64,000 nt of DNA. Origin: Platanthera guangdongensis (Eukaryota; Streptophyta; Magnoliopsida; Asparagales; Orchidaceae). The notes beneath the pieces are model-generated. The model was not told where the DNA came from and did not search any database. It saw only the letters and a program-made list of their open reading frames with translations. The first letter of the stretch is position 1. Every line of letters starts with the position of its first letter. The stretch spans positions 189,972,375-190,036,374 of the forward strand of contig CM077150.1 in the NCBI GenBank assembly GCA_039583875.1, written 5' to 3'. The translations under genes were made by a program, and so were the position numbers. Shown one piece after another: positions 1-11,570 of the stretch.

Positions 1-565
1 GACTGGGCACACGGCCTGCGACACGGGCGTGTCGCAGGGCGTGTCGACCCGTGTCGACACTCAGCCCGCAAAGTCGACACTCTGCGATCGATGAAGTGTC
101 GAGACATGTCACACAGCCTGCGACACGGGCGTGTCGCAGGGTGTGTCGACCTGTGTCGACACTCGTCCCGGGGAGTCGACGAATTTTGCTCGACGATGTA
201 TCGAGACAAGGCACACAACCTAGGACACGGGTGTGTCCAAGGCCGTGTCGCGAGGTCGACGAACTTCGCTCGACGAAGTGTCGAGTGTCGATACCGTGTA
301 CACGGCCTAGAGCCCAGGCATGTTGAGGTAGACACGGGCAAGGACACGGGCATGTCCTAGAACCCATGCAGTTCTCGGGTTGTTTTCGGGATAAATCGAT
401 TGGGGTACATGGCCGGCCACACGGCCATGTCAGTTGGAACACGGGCATGTCAGCTCGAACACAGGCATGCTCGATGCCCGTGTGTTGTTCTAGGGGCATT
501 GATTTTGACAGTGAATGAGGCACACGGCCCTAGACACGGGCGTGTGCCAGGCCGTGTTCGGTCCA
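1..565 (+). promoter_or_regulatory. Palindrome array in the A 5' LTR upstream region
   Basis: Dense inverted repeats built on GTGTC/GACAC and CACACGGCC. Examples are GTGTCGACAC near 51, and an 11-bp arm CCTGCGACACG at 15-25 repeated inverted at 28-38 with a 2-bp spacer. Variant units follow at about 110-145, 220-245 and 530-556. The array ends a few hundred bases before the gag start exon, so it lies where an LTR enhancer would be. The function is inferred. Confidence 0.65.
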
Positions 566-846
566 GATTGGACATTTCAGGCCCGAATCAAAGCCATTCG
601 TTTCTTTAAGTTGGGATCCAACGGCTGGGGGTTGTTCCTGATGGGATATACCTGGGATTGGACCCTTGAGACCCTCACTTTTACTTGAGTGGTTATCTTT
701 CTAAAGCTTAGAGAGAGAGGAGAGCTAAGGAAGGAAGAAGAAGCTAGATCCGGCCATTGGAGGAGCTTCAAAGCTCCAAATCTCGAGCCGACTCCGGATC
801 CACGGAGGCAAAGAGAGTGCGGTGCTTTTCATCCACTTACTTTTCC

Positions 847-870
847 ATGGCGCCAAAGAAGAACGCTAGG
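847..870 (+). CDS. A gag exon 1 (start exon inside the LTR)
   Basis: An ATG opens eight codons (MAPKKNAR), directly followed by a donor-like AGG/GTAACG at 871. Joining codon 8 to 2298, just after an acceptor-like ACTATAG, gives an open phase-0 frame that runs into the gag ORF. It yields a basic N-terminus typical of Tekay-type Gag. Without this exon no ATG lies in frame upstream of the conserved start of gag. The 3' LTR keeps the same layout (36241-36264). Element B has an equivalent exon. Splicing itself is inferred from the sequence. Confidence 0.62.
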
Positions 871-2297
871 GTAACGATTCTCTTCTTTAGCATGTGAAGC
901 TCTCCTTCTTTGCATAGGAAGCCCGCTCTCGCGAGTTTGCGGTGAGTTGGAGGCGTTCCTTCGGGTAGGTATGTAAAGTCCCCGTTGTGTAGAGTCCGTA
1001 AGCGAGAACGGACATAGACATGATATGTGAAGCCTATCCGGACATGTAGGTCTGGATCGATGATGTTGTATTGCATAATGCCGGAGAAGACTCTGTGCTA
1101 TTGGTTGTTTTGCAGGTTTTCTACACGGTAGATTGCAATAGGGAGCATTGGGGATTAACCCAAAGGTGCACCCGGAAAACTGGGCGGATGCGTGATCTTG
1201 CCAACTTGGTGGCCTGAGAGCCAAGTTGAACATAACCGAGTTATGTGAATTATGATGGAAACGGGACTCGGGAAAAGTTTGACCTGCGCATATGGTTTAA
1301 ATTACCGTTGCGGGCGCATATGGTTTAAATTACCGTTGCGTTGTGAGCACGGGTTAGATGGAACCGTAACCGTTCTATGTCGTTCGGATTAGAGCCGTTG
1401 GCATAGATGAGGGTCTTCGGCAGTCTATGGTTTCAATTACCGTGACCCATGCCGGGAAGACAAACTGCTCATTGATTGGCCGTCCAAAGGGATGGTGGTG
1501 AGTCGGCAGACTTAGACTGTGTTCACCGAGAATGTGCCCTGAGTGCACGGGGTGTATGGCCATATGAGCCTACGCCTGTGATGAAATGAATGTTGATATA
1601 TTGCTCGCTTATGCTAATGAAATGCAAGGAAGGAGCATCGCCGCCCCGAGCTGGGGGCGGGATCATTATAATTTGGTCAGCATTGCTGACTGTTGCTTTG
1701 TTTTGCCACCGTGCGGTGGTTTGTTGTTTGCAGGTGCTGCTGGACCAAGCGGTCAATAGCGGGCTAAAGCCCAAATTGCGAAGCCGGCCCTCGAAGGCCT
1801 AATTGGAGTGTTTACTGTTTTTATTCATGTATGACCGGCCTGCGTGCCGTGGTTTGTAAAACATGTAATATGAAGTGAACAATTTTGTAAGGCCTTAAGG
1901 CCTGTACTTTTGTATGTACAACATTCCTAATTTGGTATTAGCAGACATTCATGCTTTAGTGCTGGGTTCTTTATTGCACTTTTATAAACTGCTTCCGCTA
2001 GAATGCTCTATGTAAGACGTTATGATTGGTTGGATGGTTTCCATGAGTAACAACCCGGTCTGTCTGTGGTATATGGCCTTAAGGCTACTGCTTTTGGTCG
2101 GGCTTAAGATGATTTCGTGGGCGAATTCGTTTTAAGGGGTGGTGAGCACATGTGTGTGCGTCATCGTTATAACAGTAAAAGAACCCATGAATGTCCACTT
2201 AGGAATGAACATACACGTGTTTGAGGAACTTGTGTGTTCCTATAATTGCTTTTTGCAATTTTATTTGGTCGCTTAATGGTGTTTTGTACCACTATAG
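871..2297 (+). other. Predicted intron 1 of A (U5, primer-site region and leader)
   Basis: GT at 871-872 and AG at 2296-2297. It removes the rest of the 5' LTR and the LTR/gag leader. A spliced message would lose any primer-binding site, so full-length template RNA and Gag mRNA would be different molecules. This rests on frame continuity and on the parallel in element B, not on transcript data. Confidence 0.58.
2078..2297 (+). other. Anomalous LTR/gag leader of A
   Basis: Should hold the LTR end and primer-binding site, but neither is recognisable. At about 2108-2136 it carries a sequence resembling the polypurine-tract region upstream of A's 3' LTR (compare atttcgtgggcgaattcg here with atttcgtggacgaaattc near 35197). 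No ORF of note. It is probably a rearranged junction. Confidence 0.45.
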
Positions 2298-3441
2298 GTG
2301 ACCAGAAGTGGTGCTGGGCCGTCGGAACGTCGAGTTTCTGAGGCTAGCAGTGCACCTAATGAAGCTCCGGCAACACCTCTATTGGCTGAGACCATACGAT
2401 TGGTGGCCGAAGCAGTGTTGGCCATGATTAATGCACAGCCTGCAAGGCAAACGCAGTAGCCCGCTCTTGCGATGGAGCAGGCACCGCTGCAAGAGGCTGA
2501 GCCGAGGAGAGTGGAACAGGTGGTAGAGGAACCGGTGGTGCCAAGGAGGGCAACCGAGAGATAGCATAAGCATGTTATGAGCTTTAATCCTTCTGTATTC
2601 TCGGGGTTGGGAACCCCATCTCAAGCTGAAGACTGGCTCTCCAGGGTGAAGAGAGTCATGACAACAACGGAGACGGAGGAGTGGCAAATGACCACCATCG
2701 CTACGTTCCTTCTGGACGGTGAAGCGAGAATGTGGTGGGAAGGATTGGAGCTGCACTTATTGAGATGTAGGCAACTTGTTGATGTCTCGATGGAGGAGTT
2801 CTCGAGATTGTTCTTGGCTCGATACCTCCCTTCGGCATAGAGGATAGCGTTGGAGAACGAGTTCCTGAGGTTGGTTTAGGGTGAGTAGAGCGTGGATGAA
2901 TATCTCCACGAGTTTACTCGTTTGAGTCGATATGCTAGCTCCACCATCGCGGATGAGGAGTGCAAGACGAATCGATTCTACGAAGGCTTGAGAGATGAGT
3001 TGAGGTTACTACTCTCGGGGCTGATGACGCAGGGTTTCTTGACCTTGGTCAACACGGCCCGGTCCTTGGAAAAGGACATGAAGAATGTTCAAGCGAAGAT
3101 GAACATTGGTGAGATGAAATCTGGGTTCAAAGTACCGACTACTTCAAAGTCTGGCTATCAAAGATTCTTCAAGAAGCATAAGACTTCGGGTCCAGCTCCT
3201 TCTGGTGCTTCTGGGGCGACTACGAGTCGGACCCCGGGGGCATGTTTTACTTGTGGAAAGACGGGGCACTTTGCCCGTGATTGTTGGAGCGGACGTCCCA
3301 AGTCCGAAAGAAAGCAGGGAGCTACTTATGAAGAGAAGGGCAAGGCGGTGGAGTCGACCGCATCCCACTATGCTCCGGCCCAACCAAGGGTGTATAATCT
3401 TAGCCAACATGAGGCCATCAAACAGGCTGACGAGGTGACAG
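2298..3441 (+). pseudogene. gag: A gag exon 2 (capsid and nucleocapsid), broken
   Basis: One frame runs from 2298 through a retrotransposon Gag domain (WWEG near 2735, FARYLP near 2815) and a CCHC zinc knuckle CFTCGKTGHFARDC near 3241-3285, to 3441. Gag packages the RNA in virus-like particles. Five in-frame stops are present (2457, 2562, 2838, 2877, 2886), all TAG. TAG is what CAG becomes by deamination of methylated CHG sites. The end at 3441 is set by a predicted splice donor: reading straight on hits stops at once, whereas splicing to 3518 keeps the frame into protease. Confidence 0.82.
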
Positions 3442-3517
3442 GTACGGTTTAATTTATAGCAAGTCAATTTCTTTAAATACTTCTTATGCACATATTACCT
3501 TACCACTGCTTGTTTAG
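3442..3517 (+). other. Predicted 76-nt intron between gag and protease in A
   Basis: ACAG/GTACGG at the 5' end and TTGTTTAG/GA at the 3' end, AT-rich, with stops in the gag frame. A possible branch site CTTAC lies at 3499-3503. Removal joins the gag frame (phase 1, inside a Gly codon) exactly to the frame holding the protease DTGA motif at 3559. Element B has an intron at the same position and phase. Confidence 0.75.
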
Positions 3518-5291
3518 GATTTGTTTTGATTTGTGAAAATCCGGCAAGTGCACTCTTCGATACGGGAGCTTCACACTCCTTCTTGTCCTAGGGATTTATA
3601 TCACGCATCGGAGTCCCTTCTTCGATGGCGAAGGATAAGTTGGATGTGTTATTGCCCAATGGTTGTTCGATGCGCGCAGATAGGATCTGCGATGTTAAGA
3701 TTCGTATTGGGAATCAGGAGTTCGAGCTGCAAGCGTCGTTACTTCCATTGGTGGAGTTCGACGTAATATTTCGCATGGACTGGCTCTCAGAGCAGCAAGC
3801 CTATATCGATTGCGGTCGCAAGGAAGTCAAGCTGGGAGCAAGTCGTGAAACGACTTTTACGGGCTTAAAGGGGTCCAGCAAGACGTTGATGTCTGCTCTT
3901 CAGGTGGTGAAGGCGGTTCGTGCCGGTGCAGAACTGTTCTGTACACTAGTGGAGGTTGCGAAGCCGAATCCCGCGTTGGATTGTATTTCAGTGGTATCAG
4001 AATACCCTGATGTGTTCCCCGCAGATCTTCCTGGAGCCCCGCCTCAGCGGGAGATAGATTTTACGATTGAGTTAGTGCCAGGTGCAAAGCCTGTGTCACG
4101 ATCTCCATATCGGCTAGCGCCTAAGGAAATGGCGGAGCTGAAGGTTCAACTGCAAGAGCTGTTGGAGCAAGGGTATGTGCGCCCGAGTTCTTCGCCTTGG
4201 AGCGCGCCGGTCCTCTTTGTTAAGAAGAAGGACGGAAGCTTGAGGCTATGTATTGATTATTGGGAGCTCAACAAGTTGACTGAGAAGAACCATTACCCGA
4301 TCCCCCGGATTGATGATCTTTTCGATCAGTTAGTCGGGTCGACGGTGTACTCGAAGTTGGATCTCAAGGCTGGGAACTATCAGCTGCAAATAAGGGAGAG
4401 TGATATCCCGAAGACAGCGTTTAGTACGAGATACGGGCATTATGAGTTTACGGTCATGCCGTTTGGGCTGACTAATGCACCGTCAGTGTTCATGGATTTG
4501 ATGAACAGGACTTTCATGGAGTACTTTGACCATTTTGTGATCGTCTTCATCGACGATATTTTGGTGTACTCGCAGAGTGAGGAAGATCACTTCAAGCATC
4601 TTCATTTAGTTTTGGAGACGCTAAGGAGGAATCAACTGTATGCCAAGTTCTCGAAGTGCGAGTTTTGGTTATCCTCAGTGGCGTTCCTCGGTCATATAGT
4701 GAGTGGAGAGGGTATTGCTGTGGATCCGACGAAGATTGTTGCGATACGGGAGTGGCCTGAGCTTGCTACGGTAGCAGAAGTCCGGAGCTTTCTGGGGCCT
4801 GCTGGCTATTATAGGCGCTTCGTAGAGAACTTCTCACGGATAGCGTTACCTCTCACTACTTTGACGAGGAAGGAGCAGAAGTTCGTTTGGACGCCGGAGT
4901 GCGGGCGAGCTTTTGAGGAGTTGAAGTGTCGGTTGACCACGGCGCCGGTGCTGAGTTCGCCATGTGGGACCGAAGGCTATGAGATTTATAGTGATGCTTT
5001 GTGTAGCGGTTTGGGTTGCGTGCTACTGCAACACGGAAGTGTAATAGCTTATGGCTCGAGACAACTAAAAGTGCATGAAAGGAACTATCCGGTCCATGAC
5101 TTGGAGTTAGCGGCCGTGATTTTTGCCTTGAAGCTGTGGAGACACTATTTGTATGGTGTGAAGATTGATATCTACACCGATCACAAGAGCCTGAAGTATC
5201 TGATTGATCAGAAAGATCTGAATTTGCGGCAGCGTAGATGGATGGAGTTCTTGGGAGACTATACATTCAAGATCCACTACGTGCTTGGTAA
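3518..5291 (+). pseudogene. pol: A protease, reverse transcriptase and RNase H, broken
   Basis: Aspartic protease active site DTGASHSF at 3559-3582, followed by a TAG at 3589. The RT follows from about 4080, with [30 protein letters not shown], the MPFGLTNAP block near 4460 and the catalytic FIDDILVYS near 4547. RNase H follows ([13 protein letters not shown] near 4990, TDHKSLKYL near 5180). The usual CIDYRELN reads CIDYWELN, a CGG to TGG change. The frame ends after HYVLGKG near 5291: the usual ADALSR stretch is deleted and the frame shifts. Confidence 0.9.
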
Positions 5292-6713
5292 AGGGAGTTG
5301 GAGGCATTGATGAGCGGTTGGTGCGGGAGTTGGAGGCATTGGAGATTGTTTGTGTGGATAGGCAATCAAGTGCTGAAGCAGTTCTGAATTGGACTGAAGT
5401 CCAATATGACCTGGCTGATCGGATTCGGCAGGCTTTGAATATGGATGTCCATATGAAGCAGTTCATGGTAGAGGATCTGGATGTGTCAAATTCCCAATTC
5501 GTTGTGGAGGACGGATTGCTTTGGAAAGACAGTCGTCTGTGCGTCCCAAGTGTGGGCGATTTGCGGGTGGAATTATTGTACGAGGCACACCATACTAAGT
5601 ACTCAATTCACCCGGGGAGCACGAAGATGTACCGTGATGTCAAGAAACTATTTTGGTGGCCGGGTTTGAAGAATGATGTGGCGCTCTACGTAGCGAAGTG
5701 CCAAACTTGCGCCTTGGTGAAGGCGGAGTGCCAAAAGCCGGGATGATTTCTGAAGTCCTTGCCTATTCCGGAATGGAAATTCGACGACATCTCGATGGAC
5801 TTTGTGCATGGTTTGCCAAGGTCGCAAAAGGGGAACGATGCCATTTGGGTGGTCGTGGATCGGCTAACGAAGGTGTGGCATTTTATTCTGCATAGGAAGG
5901 ATGATCCGGTGGAGAAGTTGGCAAAACATTATGTGGATAACATTGTACGGCTTCATGGTGTGCCCCGCAGCATCCTGAGTGACCGAGATGGGCGGTTCAC
6001 GTCCAATGATTGGAGGCTTGTGCAGCAAATGTTGGGAACAAATCTGAAATTCAACACAGCCTTCCATCCGCAAACGGATGGGCAGACCGAGACGGTGAAT
6101 AGAACTATGGAAGACATGCTTCGCATGTGTGTCTTGGATTTTGGAAAGCAATGGGAAGACCATCTTTATTTGGTGGAGTTCGCATACAGCAATAGTTACC
6201 AAGCGAGTATTCAAATGGCGCCCTTCGAGGCCCTATATGGTAGAAAATGTCGCACGCCGTTGTCTTGGCTAGAAACGCGTGAGTCAAAGTTGTATAAGCG
6301 TTTAGAAGTGGAGGATGCTACTTCTTTGGTGAGAACCATTCGGGAGAGGTTGCTTATCACTTAGGACCGGCAAGCAAAGTACTATAATGCCAAGCACAGG
6401 AACGTGGAGTTCGATGTGGGCGATTGGGTGTACTTAAAGATCAAGCCTTTCAAGGGTGTCTCGCGGGTGATGCGATTGAAAAAGCTAATCCCGAGGTACC
6501 TTGGGCCGTTTGAGGTTCTGGAGCGAGTTCATGAAGCGGCCTATCAGTTGAAGCTTTCAGTGGAGCTTGGTGGATTACATGATGTATTCCATATTTCGGT
6601 GCTTCGGAAGGCGGTACAAGAGCCTACGCAAGTGATCGCGGTTGATCAAGTGTCGGTGGATGGTGGGTTGACGACAAAGGTCAAGCCCGTGCGGATTGAG
6701 GACTCAGAGGTAA
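5292..6713 (+). pseudogene. pol: A integrase and start of chromodomain linker, broken
   Basis: The frame differs from the RT part because of the deletion near 5291. The HHCC zinc finger (HPGSTKMY... CQTCALVK) lies at about 5610-5720. The DDE core is present: D in SMDFVHGLP (about 5795), D in SDRDGRFTS (about 5980), E in QTDGQTETVNR (about 6075). The GPY/F region (YLGPFEVLERV) is near 6500. In-frame stops lie at 5744 (TGA) and 6362 (TAG). It is cut at 6713 by the inserted complex; the tail resumes at 35081. Confidence 0.9.
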
Positions 6714-9700
6714 TGTAAGACCCCCATTTTTTTTTCGACACCGGGGTCTTAGGCCCAGAACCGCAGTTTTGCGGTGACTCCTTCACGCCCTGAAGAGTCA
6801 TCACCACAAAGCGCCGATTCTGCCGGCCATTTCGATCACAGAAAAGTAGCATAAAGAAGTAAATGAAAACTAACTGTCCACATAAAATCACATGTCATAA
6901 TAAATATAACTCCACGAAGGGAGTGTCCATAGAATAAAACATCAGAGTAGAAAAACAGGCTTATGCCCGGTACATCATATCCTCACTACAAAAAGATCAC
7001 TCATGCGGAAGCAGAAAAACTACTCAAGGTCGAGACTCACGGTCCCGGATGTATGAACTTCGGAGCTAGACTGCCCCACCTCCAAGCGCACCGGTCTCTG
7101 GGGCTGCTCCTCCATGCTGGTCTCTGCGATCCCCTAAATGATGCGGTTCGAAAACCGTTAGTCTAAAAGACTAAGTCCTATCATCCCCCGCCCCTTCCCC
7201 CACGGCTCCTAGGCACCGAGCGGAGAGGAAGAAAGGGGAGGACTTGAAGGTGGAGAATATCAAAAGCAGATGGCAGCGGTCCTATACTAGTAAATTCTAT
7301 AGCATGTAAAGACAATAAGCTGAAATATGAAAAGTAACCTTTACTTATGTGAAAACACATAAACCAAGGGGTCTTCTGCAAGGCTCCCATCGTATAAAAA
7401 GTCCCATACCAATTTATACGTTGGGGTGTCGGTGATCAAACAGCAGTAATTATATATATCAAAATTAACCTTAATTTATAAACTTGCCCACACAAGCTTA
7501 TAGACTAAGGGGTCGTTTTGCAGGTCCTAAAGTATAAGCGTCCCATTCCACTTATACTTTTAGGTGTCAAGGTTAAAGGTAACGATTATGCTATGACATG
7601 GAAGTGGGTATGATGGACATGCAAGTGCAATACACACACCCGACTCTGTGCACACAGACCTTTAGTTCCCCCTTTCTGGAGCCGTAACCTCCCAGGATAC
7701 CTCCGTAGTGGCAGACGGAAGCGGTGGGTTGGGCCTCGCCCACCTCTAAACCAGTAAAGCACTACCGGTCAGACCTATCGTACGCCTCAACGCTTGGTGC
7801 ACGAAGCGGACTCCTGCGTACTCTTGCCGGCTGGCGCACCGGACTTCTGTTGGCGAAGCGCTAACCACACTTGCCGAGTCAACGTATTGGCGTCGGTGCA
7901 TCGACCCTCCAATACCGAAGACCCACCACCTTAGTGTCATTTCCTTTTATGCACATGCAAATTAGAGTAATCAAGAACTGAGCCGAAGCTCCCCGGACCA
8001 ACACATCCGTCTCAAACAATCGAGCCGAAGCTCCCCGGACCCAAAGTCCGCCTTTTAACCATCCGAGCCGAAGCTCCCAGCTAACATCCGGTGCCATCAG
8101 TGTTTGTGAAATGTGCAACCCTAATTACTAAGTTTCTCTTTTCAGCTTGTTAAAACAGTTTACGTTAACCCAGGACTGCCCCCGGTATTCCCTGTGAAGG
8201 GCTCTCAAGGGGCACTAGGAACTGTGTTGGGATTACGCCCAGCATTCTCTTTCGCAAGGTACTTATTTTGTTATTGGTTGATTCCCTTACCCATTATTTT
8301 CTCATGTTCCGATATGCTAATCCTAGGGTGATTTGACTCCAACTCTCCTTGGGTAGGACGATCTTTCGTCGGACCCAAACGCCTCTAAACCCTAGACAAA
8401 ATCACACCCTACTCACTCATCTTCCATAGATGCAACCCACTCTACTTATCTTTCCAGCAAGTCATCAAGACCCATCACACGTGCTCTAATTCATATCCAA
8501 AATGATTTCCTGCAATTTTGCTATATGCAGACCACTTAAGCTACATGACCCGTAAAAAGGGAAGTACATGAAATACTCATCCAGTATCCCTATGATAATT
8601 ATTAGAGAGCTAAAATGACATTTGAAGCATAAATCCAGAAACCCATAATTTTCCTAATTTGTCTGATAATTTATTTATTTATTCTAGTATCTAAAAAGCC
8701 CAAGTTTGAACATGAAGTAGCAATTTCAGACAAGATAATATTCCAATAAATTTAAGGTAATTACAAAATGCCTAATCAACTCTAAGGCCTAAGTCGTCAA
8801 ATTTTTCAGCAAGGTTTAGGCCTTTAAATTTAATTCCAAAGATACCTCATAAAAAGTCATTTTAAAAGATTTTACAGTAATAATACCTCCAAAAATTCAG
8901 AGAAAATTCAGGAATGATTGTGATGGCCTACAAATACCCTAGAAAAAGTTTCATAATTTATCATTTAAAAATAAGGCTATATTTGATTTTCTCATGAACT
9001 TTCAAATTTAAGGGTTAATGAACAAAGTATACTAATTAGCCATCAAATATTTCCACAAAAATTCCCACATGATAATATTGAGCTAAAAGTACTAGGTAGC
9101 AAGTTTCATGATTTTTCAATAAGTAATGGGCTCTTGCAAGGATTATTTCGTATGTAATCAAAATAAAGCACTTGTGAAGTAGATGCCCTAACTAGTTATC
9201 CAAAAATTCTATCAAAATTCATACATGATTAGTATAGCCTAAAACTAACTCTGCCAATGTTTCATACCCTTTCAATGGGCAGTGAGACCACAATAGCCAA
9301 ATTATTAATTAGGGCAAAACTATTGGTTACAAATGAAGTGCTACAATTATTGATCAAAATTCCTCAAGTAAATTATCAGAGGCTCAAAATATCCTAATCC
9401 CCTCACTACCCAAATTTGGTTAAGATTCAAAAAGTTTAGCTAACCTAAACCTACACTACAAGTTTTAGGTCCTAAGCTAGGGTTAGGGTTTTGTGGACCC
9501 TACCCCTTTCAAAATTTGGTAATATTTCTAACAGAGGGTTTTATATATCCTAGGACCCTCCTTGCAAAATTTGGAGTTCATCCATGGTGTTTAGGACTCA
9601 TGCCCTTCACAAGGCAAAAAGGTCCCTCTCTAGGGTTTGGCCTAGGGACTTAGGGAAAATCAACTCTACTCTACCCCACATTACATGGGGAGGTGCTAAG

Positions 9701-11425
9701 TGCCATAACAAGTCAGTGACCCAAATTTCAGCCTCTGTTGAGGTGATTTGGCCACTGAAAATCAGAAATGCACCTTTTGACCAAGATGCCCTTATTAAGG
9801 TATAGTTAGGGTTGGGTCAAAACCTATTCAAAACATATCCAAATTAGGTGAAACTCTATACAGATACCTAAAATGAACTCAGGGACCACTCACCAAAATT
9901 TGGGAGGGTTTGGAGGTGTTTAGGGCACCTATTTAATTTATTTAATAATTATTAAATTTTTATAAAAAACTATAGAAATATTTTCTCCAAAAATTCCCAT
10001 TTTTGGACCAGCTCTAGGTATAGCTAGGGTAGACACCCTGTAAAAATTTCAACTGATTTGGACTAGGGATGAAGTGTGGGCACTCAGTTTAATGACTGCC
10101 TAGCCCTAAGGGTATGTCCCACCAAAATGGGTGCCCTGGTCAAACCAGGAGCTAAATTGGTTCAAACCAATTTTAAAATAAAGTAGACAGAAAGGGCTAC
10201 AAATCATGTGTTGATCATTTCCTCATACAGAGCCTCTAACTATTTTTAAATATTTAAAACATTAAATGACAAAAGTGTGACAGAATGAAATAATTAGAAA
10301 TAATTTCCTATAGTTTAACCCTGATGCAGCACGAATCTTGGCGTAGGGATCAACGGCATCCGGTCAACTTCTTCGTTGAGCCGACGGCTGCGATTCGTCC
10401 CGCCTGGAGCGATTTCCAAACGCCACTGCCGGCGACCCGGCCACCTCCCCAGCCGGCCACCGGCACCACCACCTCCGTTGAGGTGGTGGCCATCTCCAGG
10501 CGGCGGCTTGGCCGCCGGAAACCCCTTTTCCGGCGATCCCGAGAGGTGAAGTTTTTCAGAAAAATCCGTGAGAAACCGAATTGGATCGGGCTCAATTGAG
10601 CCCGAACCTTGGACCTATTGATTGCTATGATCTAGTCATGAGTTTAGGAGAGGGGGAGGACCTTCCTGGCGGCCTGGATGCGAGAAGAGCGGCGGGATGC
10701 CATTGACGACGGCGGCGGCGCTCGGCTTCTGCAACGGCACAGTGGGATGGCTCGTCTCCTCCAGGTAAACGCTTTAAAATATTCCCCTTGGCCGCCTGAT
10801 GGTGTTTAAATGGCAAATGGGGAAGAGGGGAGGCTGGTTCTTCAATGGCCATTAACACCATTAAAGGTGTGGCTCGGGTAGAGTGGAGGGGGGCTGAATC
10901 CATCCCTTGGTGGCCGGGAAACGGCTGGAATCAACTCCTCTCCCCTAGAGGAGTTGATTGCAGCCATAAATGGTGGCTGTTAGCCTCCCTTGGCCGGCCT
11001 TCCACTCTCCCCTTCCTCTTCCTCAATTTCTCTCTCCTCCATTATCATGGAGGGGTGCTCCTTTCTCTCTCCTAGTCACCTCTGGTTGACTAGTCAACCT
11101 CACAAGCTAAATGCAGCCCACTTGGTTATGATGGACATGGGGATGGGGTTAGCCTAAGGGAGAAGTGGCTTGGGCTTGGGTTAGCCCTTTTGGGCTAGAT
11201 TTGACTTGACCTAAATGAGGGTTGACCTGGGCCAATTTGACCATCTGGGTTGACCCTATTGGGTTTTTAGTGACCCATTGTACTCCCTTAAGGTCTAGGG
11301 TTACTTGAATAGGGTTGGTTGGGCCTCTTGGTGGTCACATGTCCCTTGGCAAGGGCACTTTGACCATCTAGGGCTAGAGTTGACTTGGGTCAACATGACC
11401 AATTGGGTTGACCCCTATGGGTCCT
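6714..11425 (-). mobile_element. Element C: partial LTR sequence of a gypsy element related to B
   Basis: Starts with TGTAAGACCCCC, the reverse complement of an LTR 3' end; element B's LTR starts TGTAAGACCCCC at 31763. The first ~1.4 kb follows B's LTR in layout (accgttagtc...gactaag near 7155, ggctcctaggcaccgagcgg near 7203, tacgcctcaacgct near 7780). From about 8130 to 10300 it is AT-rich with no gene seen. Around 10340-10760 it is GC-rich, like the transcribed part of such LTRs, and 11080-11425 is rich in ttgacc/ggtcaa repeats. No gag or pol is left. The right end is lost at the S1 insertion. Confidence 0.7.
11421..11425. repeat. Target-site duplication of S1, left copy (GTCCT)
   Basis: Five bases directly before the TGTTGGG terminus of S1, repeated at 24270-24274. 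Confidence 0.9.
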
Positions 11426-11570
11426 TGTTGGGTACATTGGTCAAATGTACCTGATTTGAAGAAGCCTCACCCAACTCAATGATATACATCATAATGTATT
11501 TGATGTATGTTTGAGTTACTTGTGCAGGTTAAGAAAGTACTGGACTGAAGCAAAAAGTTTCTAAGTCCAT

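Larger units (their letters stand above)
1..2077 (+). repeat. 5' LTR of element A (partial)
   Basis: Matches 35397-37468 almost base for base. By comparison with the complete 3' LTR, about 163 bp at the start lie outside the window and the last ~60 bp are not present: homology stops abruptly in 'tatatggc' at 2077. It contains a palindrome array, the gag start exon at 847, and a tandem duplication of about 28 bp at 1287-1342 around 'ggtttaaattaccgttgc'. Confidence 0.88.

Noticed and set aside
1928..1947. tggtattagcagac as the primer site of A
   Set aside because: The same sequence lies inside the complete 3' LTR (near 37328), so it is LTR sequence and not the primer site.
5285..5310. Programmed frameshift between RNase H and integrase in A
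   Set aside because: The conserved ADALSR stretch present in B is missing here and a 'ggagttggaggcattg' duplication flanks the site, so it is a deletion.
10324..10903. GC-rich ORFs on both strands
   Set aside because: Part of the C LTR; no recognisable domain, and the GC-rich block matches in place the transcribed part of related LTRs.
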